Below are positions 1 to 6,140 of a stretch of 12,414 nt of DNA, piece after piece. Origin of the DNA: Bdellovibrionales bacterium (GTDB taxonomy: Bacteria; Bdellovibrionota; Bdellovibrionia; Bdellovibrionales; UBA1609); assembly GCA_020435025.1 (NCBI GenBank), contig JAGRAG010000117.1:1-12414 (forward strand). Reading direction: 5' to 3'. The notes under the pieces were generated by a model, which was given only the letters and a program-made list of their open reading frames with translations, was not told where the DNA came from and ran no database searches. A program made the translations under genes and the position numbers. The stretch's first letter is position 1, and the number at the start of each line of letters is the position of its first letter.

Positions 1-1664
1 ATGGTTAAGTTGATACCTTTTAGAATCCTGCGGACTCCATCATAAGAGAACTCAATATTTTTAAACTCAATATGTCCTTTTAGTTGCCGTATCTGTTTAG
101 CTTCATTGCTCACAATTATTTGAGGCTCTGTATCTAAAACTTCAAATACTCGGTGTGCTGAACTCGTTGCTCGATTAACCATTCTCGCCATCTGACCAAT
201 CACTTCAATAGGCTGGACAAACATTCCCATATAGAGAATGAAGCTGATGAATGTACCAGCACTAATCCCTCCTAAAAAAGAAGTGGTGCCGGTCCCATCG
301 ATTCCGTTAAGAACTCGAGGGAGTCCCACCATCCAAACAACGACTACTAAAAATTGAATTCCTAACATCAATTTCGGCCAAAAACTGGTCCACTCTACGT
401 GGATAGCCTCGAAGTCTTGCATGACATCTTGGTTTCGTTCCTTAAATTTAGCTGTTTCTTCCTTGCCTTTGTTAAAAGCCTTAACCACGCGAATACCTGG
501 AATCGTATCCGAAAGACAATCCGTCAGACTAGACCATTTTCTCCAAGACTGGAGGAAAAGATCCTGCATCTTGTCGCCGTGAACTAGAATAGACCAAAGA
601 AATAAGGGCACGGGTAGTACAACAGCGAGTCCCAAAAAAGGATCTAATGAAACAAGCACAACACCCAGTCCACACAGCATTAACAAAGAGGTCACAACCT
701 CCACAACACCAAAGCCCACGAAGTCCCAAATTCTATCCGTATCCGAACCAACACGACTGATAAGACTGCCCGTTTGCTTTTTAGAAAAGTAACTCAAACT
801 TAAGGTATGCAAGTGGTTATAAACCTCATCCCTTAAATCCCTAGCAACTTTTTCTCCAAGTACGGACATTGTTCTTAAACGAATCCATGCAAAAAGCTCT
901 CGCGCCAAATACGTGGCCACTAAGGCACCGATAAACCAGTAGAAAGTTTCTAGACCTTGTTCCTTAGTTATCGATCCCGCCTGAAATGGACGAATCACAC
1001 GATCCACAATCGCACCCGTTAACAGTGGAGGAATCAGACTAACCAAGGTCATCGTACAAGCCGCACCGATACCTAAACCTACAGAACCTTTATAGCGGCC
1101 CAAATATCCAAGAAGTCGCCAAATAACTGATAATTTATGGCTTGCTACCGAGGCCTGTTGGTCCTTAATAGGTGCCAATAGCTGCTCCTGATAGACATCC
1201 GTATTAGACTTTTCCAGCTCCTGATCAGCAAATTCTTCACCTCTTTCTTGATACGAAACTTGCTGTTCCAGCAAAAACTTAATCACACCCATAGATCGAG
1301 ACTGTCGATGAGAGTATCGCAAAATCAATAACGTACTCGCTTTCGAATAAAGGGCCAGTCTGTGACAACTTAACCCCATATATTCTTTGACTTCCGATAT
1401 CTTTTGACGATCGATCTCCTGCCAAGTGCTTTCTATATCTTCTTCAGCAAACACGACTCTCTCTGCTGTGAGAAGTATCCAAGCTCGAGCCATCCGAAAT
1501 TGAGAATTCAAATCCACAAAAGCATACGCGAATATGGAGCCTTTTCCCCAAAGATCTTCCGTTTTCTTCAAAAGCCAATTTGGAAGTTCTGTCGGCTGAT
1601 CAAGGTATTTCTGGATCATCTGGCTTTTGTTTAAAGTCGAATGATTTTGTTTAAAATAAGCCAT
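1..1664 (-). CDS. ABC exporter, fused permease/ATPase with N-terminal soluble domain (3' end off window)
   Basis: Partial gene: 554 codons run uninterrupted from the ATG at 1664 to the left edge. Residues ~1-175 form a soluble domain with alternating hydrophobic/charged strands (e.g. RMARAWILLTAERVVFAEED, ~57-76) that looks PH-like. Residues ~178-480 are a type-IV (MsbA-like) exporter membrane domain, with FSKKQTGSLISRVGSDTDRI as the family's coupling segment. From ~505 (HIEFKNIEFSYDG) the nucleotide-binding domain begins; the window ends before Walker A. The start is set by a GGAGG about 7 nt upstream, and it overlaps the preceding stop as TAATG, so translation is probably coupled. The N-terminal extension recalls ABC transporters annotated in Burkholderiales as cyanophycin-metabolism-associated, which pair with DUF1854 proteins. 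That link is from memory and tentative; no cyanophycin gene is visible here. The substrate is unknown. Confidence 0.9.
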   Translation of the reverse strand, partial: MAYFKQNHSTLNKSQMIQKYLDQPTELPNWLLKKTEDLWGKGSIFAYAFVDLNSQFRMARAWILLTAERVVFAEEDIESTWQEIDRQKISEVKEYMGLSCHRLALYSKASTLLILRYSHRQSRSMGVIKFLLEQQVSYQERGEEFADQELEKSNTDVYQEQLLAPIKDQQASVASHKLSVIWRLLGYLGRYKGSVGLGIGAACTMTLVSLIPPLLTGAIVDRVIRPFQAGSITKEQGLETFYWFIGALVATYLARELFAWIRLRTMSVLGEKVARDLRDEVYNHLHTLSLSYFSKKQTGSLISRVGSDTDRIWDFVGFGVVEVVTSLLMLCGLGVVLVSLDPFLGLAVVLPVPLFLWSILVHGDKMQDLFLQSWRKWSSLTDCLSDTIPGIRVVKAFNKGKEETAKFKERNQDVMQDFEAIHVEWTSFWPKLMLGIQFLVVVVWMVGLPRVLNGIDGTGTTSFLGGISAGTFISFILYMGMFVQPIEVIGQMARMVNRATSSAHRVFEVLDTEPQIIVSNEAKQIRQLKGHIEFKNIEFSYDGVRRILKGINLT

Positions 1665-1915
1665 TAGTACTGTCCTCCATATGTTGTTAAGCGATGTCTC
1701 GCTTTTTCATAGTCAATCTGTTCCCATCTATTTTGAGATCTAGCCCGATAGATCTCTTCAGCTCTGAAGAGCCAACGTAATATTTTTTTGCAGGCGAATC
1801 TTAAGCGTTTCATTGTCCGCTCTCCTTTCCTCCCCGCACTGGGGAGCACATTTGTTAAATCAATTCCACGTAAGTGGTGGTCTTTAGGCATAACGCCATA
1901 TACTTGTTGAGACAT
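1664..1915 (-). CDS. Small basic protein, unrecognised, coupled to the ABC exporter
   Basis: 83 residues from the ATG at 1915, preceded by GGGGAG with 7-nt spacing. A TTG two codons further upstream is a worse start because it would sit 1 nt from that site. No family recognised. There is no signal peptide. The N-terminal third is neutral (around HHLRGIDLTNVLPSAG). The C-terminal half is strongly basic (KRLRFACKKILRWLFRAEE) and could form an amphipathic helix. A second ATG at 1813 has its own GGAGAG about 6 nt upstream and would give a 49-residue basic form. The stop overlaps the exporter's start by one base. Being the immediate upstream partner of an exporter makes it a candidate accessory factor or substrate, but nothing in the sequence proves this. 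The tight coupling and two ribosome sites support it being real. Confidence 0.65.
   Translation of the reverse strand: MSQQVYGVMPKDHHLRGIDLTNVLPSAGRKGERTMKRLRFACKKILRWLFRAEEIYRARSQNRWEQIDYEKARHRLTTYGGQY
1801..1831 (-). promoter_or_regulatory. Internal ribosome binding site and ATG (1813) inside the small basic protein
   Basis: An AAAGGAGAG-type Shine-Dalgarno lies just upstream of an in-frame ATG at 1813. It could direct a shorter 49-residue product starting MKRLRF, made only of the basic C-terminal part. This may be a true alternative start or the only real start. Confidence 0.4.
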
Positions 1916-2033
1916 ATTCAAACTCCCCGTCTGATTACGTTGTTAAAAACAAAGCCCTTAGAGAACGACTGAAAACAGCACGAACCTCAAGAGAACTAAT
2001 AAAATTAAATTTAAAGAGTAAAAATAAAAGACA

Positions 2034-2048
2034 AGATCAGTTCGATCT
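2034..2048 (-). promoter_or_regulatory. Short inverted repeat followed by T-rich tract (possible weak attenuator)
   Basis: AGATC/GATCT arms with a 5-nt loop. On the minus strand they are followed by a T-rich stretch (roughly 2031-2015). The position, between the 24-residue micro-ORF and the 83-residue gene, would suit an attenuator, but a 5-bp stem is weak. Confidence 0.25.
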
Positions 2049-2080
2049 AATACTGCTCTGACTTGTTTAGGATTTCTTCG

Positions 2081-2155
2081 TCACCCGAGTCGGACGCCGG
2101 AGGCAATCGCTGGAACGTTGTCGAACATTCTATCGAACACGAGAATTGTATTCAT
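2081..2155 (-). CDS. Candidate 24-residue micro-ORF at the head of the ABC exporter operon
   Basis: ATG at 2155, TGA at 2083-2081, encoding a 24-residue peptide (MNTILVFDRMFDNVPAIASG then VRLG). The support is the translation signal: AAAGGAGG five to six nt upstream of the ATG is the strongest Shine-Dalgarno in the window, and a plausible promoter lies about 60 nt upstream. It is too short for family recognition and lacks a signal peptide. It contains no run of a single amino acid of the kind seen in classical attenuator leaders. It could be a leader peptide controlling the 83-residue gene and exporter, a free microprotein, or a chance ORF beside a ribosome-binding sequence. Confidence 0.45.
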   Translation of the reverse strand: MNTILVFDRMFDNVPAIASGVRLG

Positions 2156-2189
2156 TTTTGCCTCCTTTAAAAAAGTGGTGAATTAAAAA

Positions 2190-2202
2190 GTCACATCGTG
2201 AC
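2190..2202. repeat. Perfect inverted repeat GTCAC-N3-GTGAC in the 5' leader
   Basis: 5-bp arms with a 3-nt spacer, lying between the predicted promoter (2211-2240) and the ribosome site of the micro-ORF. It may be an operator or a small leader hairpin. Confidence 0.4.
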
Positions 2203-2210
2203 ATACAACC

Positions 2211-2240
2211 GTTATGACGTATAAACCGATTCCACGTCAA
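2211..2240 (-). promoter_or_regulatory. Candidate sigma-70 promoter of the micro-ORF/small protein/ABC operon, overlapped by an inverted repeat
   Basis: On the minus strand a TTGACG (-35, 2240-2235) is followed after 18 nt by CATAAC (-10, 2216-2211). A perfect 6-bp inverted repeat, TGACGT (2215-2220) and ACGTCA (2234-2239) with a 13-nt spacer, coincides with both boxes. A regulator bound there would cover the promoter. The promoter is a prediction by consensus only. Confidence 0.4.
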
Positions 2241-2418
2241 TAGATAATTTGAATTATTTTCTTGTTACGATTCGAAAGGAACCAAATAAGTTATATGGAA
2301 GTGCTTTTTATAAGACCTTTTTTTGTTTTAAATAATATAGATGTCTTTTCTCATTTTAATTGAATCAAATAGATCAAATTTTTTAATTAGTTCCTCATAA
2401 ATTATTTCGACAAAAGTC

Positions 2419-2424
2419 TATAAT
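2419..2424 (+). promoter_or_regulatory. Candidate -10 box (TATAAT) of the antiporter gene
   Basis: Perfect TATAAT 40 nt before the antiporter ATG, giving a leader of roughly 30 nt. No good -35 box lies 16-18 nt upstream, so it may be activator-dependent. There is no clear Shine-Dalgarno before the ATG at 2464. Confidence 0.4.
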
Positions 2425-2463
2425 CCTTTCGACTCTCTTGTGTGTTCCCTCTAAAATGCCTTT

Positions 2464-3744
2464 ATGGAAACAATTATTATATCTCTCGCTCTACTATTTT
2501 TTCTTGGACACGCCCTGAATTGGGTCTTTATTAAAACAAAAGTCCCCGACTTACTTATCTTGGTTGGCCTTGGCTATCTCATTGGTCCGGTATTCGGATG
2601 GGTACACCCTCACGATATTGGCAAAGTGGGAGGGGTGTTGGCGACAACAGCCCTCATTGTAATCCTTTATGAGGGCGGCCTGCACCTACGAGCTGCCGAT
2701 CTGATTTCATCAAGTCTCCCGGCGGCTGGGCTTTCCTTAATGGGTTTCACACTTATTGCTGCCTTTTCAGCGACCATTGCATGGGCCTTGGGGGGACAGT
2801 CTTGGTCCCTCAGTATTCTTCTAGGAATTGGGTTGGGAAGCACCTCTTCGGCCATTGTCATTCCCATGGTAAAGCCTCTTTCTATAAGCGACAAAGCTAA
2901 AACAATTCTGTCGCTTGAGTCAGCATTTACTGATGTTTTAACAATCGTGATGTTTTTAGTCCTTGTCGATTCAATGACTTCTGGAGTTTTTAATCCTAAC
3001 ACGCTCGTTATTGGATTAGGTCCTAAAACTATTCAAGCCGGCCTGTTAGGTTTGCTTTCTGGAACGATATGGGCCTTTGTAAAAAAACGATTCACTCCCA
3101 TTGTCTCAATGCCCTTTTCCGGAGAGGCGTGGGCACTTCTTACCTATGGAGTTATTGAAACCGCAGGATTTAACGGAGCTATTGGGGTCCTTGCACTAGG
3201 ATTTATCTTAGCCAATCTTTCTCTTCTTCCTGAGTGGCTTAAGAAGTTTGTAAGTAAGCAGCCTGTTACCATCCGTGAACAAACCCTGTTAAGCGGAATT
3301 ACTTTTTTACTTAGAACTTTTTTCTTTATTTATCTGGGAACACTTATTTCTTTTGCCGATTTCCATACCGTCTTAATCGCTATCATCTTAGCTCTAGGAA
3401 TTGTTGTCACTCGTTGGTTGACTGTTTCATTTTTATTTCCCGGCGAAAAGTATTCGCGATTGGATGCAATGGTAGCGACCGCAATGGGACCTCGTGGTCT
3501 AGCTTGTGCCGTTTTAGCAACTATACCTGCGGCCAAGGGAATTCCTGGGGGGGAGTGGCTTCAAAAAATCATGTTCGCCTTAATTCCACTTTCCATACTG
3601 TTGACTGCAATTTTTGTTTCTCTGAGTGAAAAAAAGGCATTCCGAGACAAACTACAAAAATTATTTTCAAAATACTCTGAGTCTCTAGTTAAATCTAAAG
3701 AGCCTTCTTCTGGTCTACCTCTTGAGCCGGCGCCGCCTCAGTAA
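2464..3744 (+). CDS. Cation:proton antiporter (CPA superfamily, Na+/H+ exchanger fold)
   Basis: 426 residues, almost entirely hydrophobic with about 12-13 membrane segments and a ~40-residue polar tail (from ~387). There is no RCK/TrkA domain, so it is the transport domain alone. Family marks: GSTSSAIVIP at 125-134, the position of the core crossed helices; ESAFTD at 152-157, matching the ESLxND motif of NhaP-type exchangers with D157 as the expected ion/proton-binding aspartate; R284 in LLRTFFFIYLG; GPRGL at 342-346. The residue before D157 is Thr rather than the Asn (CPA1) or Asp (CPA2) usually seen, so electrogenicity and ion choice cannot be assigned. It should exchange Na+ or K+ for H+ at the inner membrane, for pH or salt homeostasis. 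It is monocistronic, divergent from the ABC operon, and converges with the gene ending at 3763. Confidence 0.9.
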   Translation: METIIISLALLFFLGHALNWVFIKTKVPDLLILVGLGYLIGPVFGWVHPHDIGKVGGVLATTALIVILYEGGLHLRAADLISSSLPAAGLSLMGFTLIAAFSATIAWALGGQSWSLSILLGIGLGSTSSAIVIPMVKPLSISDKAKTILSLESAFTDVLTIVMFLVLVDSMTSGVFNPNTLVIGLGPKTIQAGLLGLLSGTIWAFVKKRFTPIVSMPFSGEAWALLTYGVIETAGFNGAIGVLALGFILANLSLLPEWLKKFVSKQPVTIREQTLLSGITFLLRTFFFIYLGTLISFADFHTVLIAIILALGIVVTRWLTVSFLFPGEKYSRLDAMVATAMGPRGLACAVLATIPAAKGIPGGEWLQKIMFALIPLSILLTAIFVSLSEKKAFRDKLQKLFSKYSESLVKSKEPSSGLPLEPAPPQ

Positions 3745-3762
3745 CGAGGAACCACCATATCC

Positions 3763-4176
3763 TTAGGGCGCGATGGGGCCCTTTCTTTTTTCAATATCCG
3801 ATGCGAGGGCTCGGATCGCCTTTTGCTGTTCTGGAGTAAAGCTCTCAAAAACAGAGCCCGGATCTCTTGCCAAAGAGTCCTTAAGGGCCTTACCATCCCC
3901 TTTGTGTTTTTTTATCTGAGTCTGAAAAATTTCGGCAGCAAGTTTATAGATTTTTTCTTTATCATAACTGTCTCCAATAAACTCCGCACTTTGATCTACC
4001 TTCTGTGCGGCAGGATTACCCCTTATAGCAGCCTCTCTCATCTTCGGGTTTGTTAAAAGCTCTACAGTTTTTTCCATTGCTGTTTGAGAAGCATTATCCC
4101 ACTCAGCGCCTGCTGAAGCTCCTAAAAAAACAGAGACACACGAGACTACAAGTGTAAATAGAGATGTTTTTTTCAT
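3763..4176 (-). CDS. Small periplasmic protein, unknown function
   Basis: 137 residues with a clear signal peptide: KK after Met, hydrophobic core to ~20, and an A-G-A site with cleavage predicted after residue 24 (SAGA|EW). C13 lies in the hydrophobic core and is too near the N-terminus for a convincing lipobox. The mature part is helical and charged, ending in FTPEQQKAIRALASDIEKRK, which is reminiscent of the LTxxQ-type segments of small periplasmic helical proteins, but I cannot assign a family. It starts 64 nt after the stop of the YdjM-like gene on the same strand, so it may be its operon partner, although the ribosome site is weak (GGGA about 10 nt upstream). It converges with the antiporter gene. 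Confidence 0.75.
   Translation of the reverse strand: MKKTSLFTLVVSCVSVFLGASAGAEWDNASQTAMEKTVELLTNPKMREAAIRGNPAAQKVDQSAEFIGDSYDKEKIYKLAAEIFQTQIKKHKGDGKALKDSLARDPGSVFESFTPEQQKAIRALASDIEKRKGPIAP
3765..3791 (+). terminator. Candidate intrinsic terminator after the antiporter gene
   Basis: AGGGC (3765-3769) pairs with GCCCT (3778-3782), followed by a T-rich tract to 3791 on the plus strand. It overlaps the last codons of the convergent gene. The stem is short, so this is moderate evidence. Confidence 0.45.
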
Positions 4177-4240
4177 ATAAATTCGTTCCCGTTAAACATT
4201 TTAAAGGATTAATGTCTTATTTTGAGACACACTATAAATG

Positions 4241-4792
4241 CTATTTACTATATTTTTGTCTAAGTACTCTTCGGACAAAAGCGAGAAAAATCAATAGGGG
4301 GAATGTAATAAAAAGAGTCTCTGATACCATTAAATCGACTCCTCTTTGCGAAAAAAAACCTTGAGTTCCAATCGGAGAAACCTTTACCGGAGTCCACGAA
4401 AAGAAATATCTGGTTGTATCAAAAGGAGAAAAGAAAGCGACACCTAGCCCACCATCGGTCAATGCATCAAAAAATCCATGTGATGCGATTATTAGAGAGA
4501 AGAAAAAAGACCAAAACCATTGTTCCTTCACTCCTCTTTTTTGCCTGGCTCTGCGCACATAAAAAAACCCGATCATCGTTCCAACAACAACCGCAAATAA
4601 AATAGAGTGGGTCATCCCTCTATGCCCCCATAAGTCTCCATATTTAATACCAAATCGAAAGCCAATGACGTCCAAGTCAGGAATCATTGAGCAAAGCATT
4701 ACATAAAACCAAAACCTATAAGTTTTCACCTCTGCAGTAAGAGCTTTTCCAATAATGAGAGCAGAAATTCCATGGGTGATGATTGTTGGCAA
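4241..4792 (-). CDS. YdjM/DUF457-type membrane-bound metal-dependent hydrolase-like protein
   Basis: 183 residues from a TTG at 4792. That start is preceded by AAAGGAG with 6-nt spacing and gives the family-typical opening MPTIITHG; the longer reading frame from GTG at 4816 would swallow this ribosome site. Motifs in order: H7 near the N-terminus, IPDLD (37-41), GHRGMTHS (56-63), and SHGFFDALT (104-112). This His/Asp pattern is that of the YdjM (PF04307) inner-membrane family, predicted to bind metal. About four membrane segments are visible, with a basic loop RRARQKR at ~80-86. The biochemical reaction of the family is not well defined; the E. coli member is SOS-regulated, but no LexA box is visible here. 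It probably leads a two-gene unit with the periplasmic protein downstream. Confidence 0.85.
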   Translation of the reverse strand: MPTIITHGISALIIGKALTAEVKTYRFWFYVMLCSMIPDLDVIGFRFGIKYGDLWGHRGMTHSILFAVVVGTMIGFFYVRRARQKRGVKEQWFWSFFFSLIIASHGFFDALTDGGLGVAFFSPFDTTRYFFSWTPVKVSPIGTQGFFSQRGVDLMVSETLFITFPLLIFLAFVRRVLRQKYSK

Positions 4793-4849
4793 ACTAAACT
4801 CCTTTAATAAAGTCACTAATGAGGGCCACCTACCAAGCGATCCTCTTGG

Positions 4850-4877
4850 AATCTAAAACAGATGGTTTCACTTTCAA
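4850..4877 (-). promoter_or_regulatory. Candidate sigma-70 promoter of the YdjM-like gene
   Basis: On the minus strand TTGAAA (4877-4872), a 16-nt spacer, then TAGATT (4855-4850). This predicts a ~50-nt leader before the TTG start. Confidence 0.45.
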
Positions 4878-4960
4878 CTGAAATTTTTTGGGTCGCTGCA
4901 ATTTGTGTCACTCTAGGAATATTATTCAAATAATTTTCTATTGAAATCAAACACAGTGAA

Positions 4961-5126
4961 CCTGGGATTGGTCTTTACCTTGCAAATTGGTTGGTGTGGT
5001 ACGTAGCCAGGGCAGTCCTTCTGCCGGCCAGGTAGAGGTTTTAGTGCTGTTTAATTCCTTTCCCCTCCCCCCTTAGGAATAGCGCTAAGACCTCTACAGG
5101 GCTCTCCTTAACAGAGCCCTGTTTTT
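4961..5126 (+). ncRNA. Structured plus-strand small RNA with C-rich apical loop and intrinsic terminator
   Basis: No ORF fits here, but the plus strand folds strongly. CCTGG (4961-4965) pairs with CCAGG (5028-5032), enclosing TACC/GGTA and a GGCAG-TCCTT-CTGCC hairpin (5011-5025), the latter extended by GCC/GGC. Next comes a 17-bp stem (5032-5048 with 5081-5097), a 5-nt bulge, 6 more bp (5054-5059 with 5075-5080) and a 15-nt loop (5060-5074) of only T and C. It ends in a 10-bp terminator stem with a T run. The 17-bp stem contains two G-U pairs (5040/5089, 5045/5084) that would be A-C mismatches on the other strand, and the T run is also only on this side, so the RNA is rightward. The 5' end is uncertain; a weak TATTAT lies at 4920-4925. 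The segment GTAGCC...GGCCAGGTAG partly resembles c-di-GMP-I (GEMM) aptamers. Confidence 0.7.
5096..5126 (+). terminator. Strong intrinsic terminator of the small RNA
   Basis: ACAGGGCTCT (5096-5105) pairs perfectly with AGAGCCCTGT (5113-5122) around a 7-nt loop and is followed by a T run to 5126. No T run follows it on the minus strand, so it terminates rightward transcription. The only thing it can serve is the RNA to its left. Confidence 0.8.
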
Positions 5127-5132
5127 ATAATC

Positions 5133-6038
5133 CTACCCTTCAGATTCATCAGACATAGGAAAGAGTTGAATATTTAACTGAAAAACGCGGTCGCCTTTAG
5201 AGCTTTCTCTGGCGATACCGAATTCTTTGTACCACTTTCTGCGAAGCTGCCGAATTTCAAATTTCAGCGCTTCAAACTCTTTTTCAGTCAGAGCCATAGT
5301 GAACGCACCAAATTCTCGATCCTCGGGAGGATCTTGCGCAAGAGATTCTAAGCCTAGGTAAATTAGCTCTGCCTGAAGCTTGCGGACAAGCTCTACCGGA
5401 ATCTCACCCACAGGCGCAGAAAGCCGACCTCTTACTAAAGTATCATTTTCATAGTCATGAACTAAATCACCATCTTCAAGCAATTTAGAAAGGGTTTTAC
5501 GGATCTCATCCGTACTTGCACGCCCCTTTAAAAGCTCACGAATTTCTTCCTCTTTAAAACGAACGCTTTTTTGATCCACCAGAGCCTTTATGGCCCAACC
5601 TACCCAACTGGGGATGCTATCCCAAATATCCGCATCAATTTCTCCCGACTTGATTTTGTTTTTCACTCGAATGTCTGCAAGAGCTCGCAATTTTCTATTG
5701 CGCTCAAGAGGGTCTTTCGCCTCTCCGTAGTGAACCAGAGCCTTAAACTCGATGGCTTCGGAACGAGTGTGAACCATCGCCTTAGAAAACTTTTTTATCA
5801 TTTCATCAGATAAGTTTCGCTGCCCATCAATGATCAACTTTAGGTAATTGGGACTTTTGATATCCGCAGCCGCACTAAAAGCAGCATAGGAATACGGCCG
5901 AATTTTCGAACTTTGAGTGCGCTTTTTAAACTCAAAATATTCTTTCAAATAAACTCGAAAGTCTGTGAACTTACCAATTGCCGGCGGCAAGCTATCTATT
6001 GGTTCTTGTTGCTTTTTCTCTCGACTGATTGTCTCCAC
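5133..6038 (-). CDS. TIGR02147 family protein (DUF4423)
   Basis: 301 residues from a GTG at 6038, preceded by GAGGGGAG ending 4 nt upstream. The family is recognised from its overall pattern. Near the N-terminus (~26-50) is DFRVYLKEYFEFKK followed by a YSYAAFSAAADIKSPNYLKL segment and DGQRNLSDEMIKKFSKAM, which look like a helix-turn-helix-type DNA-binding region. A middle helical region follows (DIWDSIPSWVGWAIKALV). The C-terminus carries the characteristic VFQLNIQLFPMS. The family is amplified in Bdellovibrio and Fibrobacter, is usually assumed to be regulatory, and has no established ligand. The gene is alone between two strong structures: the small RNA's terminator downstream and palindromes upstream. 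The extreme N-terminus is charged with no signal peptide, so it should be cytoplasmic. Confidence 0.88.
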   Translation of the reverse strand: METISREKKQQEPIDSLPPAIGKFTDFRVYLKEYFEFKKRTQSSKIRPYSYAAFSAAADIKSPNYLKLIIDGQRNLSDEMIKKFSKAMVHTRSEAIEFKALVHYGEAKDPLERNRKLRALADIRVKNKIKSGEIDADIWDSIPSWVGWAIKALVDQKSVRFKEEEIRELLKGRASTDEIRKTLSKLLEDGDLVHDYENDTLVRGRLSAPVGEIPVELVRKLQAELIYLGLESLAQDPPEDREFGAFTMALTEKEFEALKFEIRQLRRKWYKEFGIARESSKGDRVFQLNIQLFPMSDESEG

Positions 6039-6100
6039 AATACTCCCCTCACTCTGAACATATCTTTCCAGTCCGCATTCCCTCTGACAAGAAGAAATAT

Positions 6101-6115
6101 GAGTTTACAAAACTC
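6101..6115. repeat. Perfect inverted repeat GAGTTT-N3-AAACTC upstream of the TIGR02147 gene
   Basis: 6-bp arms with a 3-nt spacer, 63 bp upstream of the GTG. This is an operator-like placement. Confidence 0.4.
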
Positions 6116-6140
6116 TGTCCATTAGGAATTGATTTGAAAT

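Larger units (their letters stand above)
2156..2463. other. Divergent intergenic region
   Basis: AT-rich spacer between the leftward operon and the rightward antiporter gene. Besides the leftward promoter, its palindromes and the rightward -10 box, I see no ORF, RNA or repeat in it. The stretch 2241-2400 holds only A/T-rich sequence. Confidence 0.6.

Noticed and set aside
1968..2155. The micro-ORF frame stays open for ~37 codons after its TGA, suggesting readthrough or selenocysteine.
   Set aside because: The downstream translation is a low-complexity hydrophobic tail from an AT-rich spacer, and no SECIS-like hairpin follows the TGA.
2456..2518. Short ORF (ATG at 2456) overlapping the antiporter start in another frame.
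   Set aside because: No ribosome site, low-complexity product, and it lies over a membrane-protein coding sequence; most likely chance.
3763..4176. Lipoprotein status from VVSC at residues 10-13.
   Set aside because: Only 12 residues precede the Cys, too short a signal, whereas an A-G-A signal peptidase I site fits well at 22-24.
5032..5097. The same hairpin read on the minus strand with a G-rich loop (possible G-quadruplex) downstream of the TIGR02147 gene.
   Set aside because: Two pairs become A-C mismatches and no T run follows on that strand; a role as simple 3' end of the minus gene is less supported, though not excluded.
4961..5126. 6S RNA as the identity of the structured RNA.
   Set aside because: 6S is one long rod with a central bubble closed by its 5' and 3' ends; here a multi-branched domain, a separate hairpin with a C-rich loop and an independent terminator are seen.
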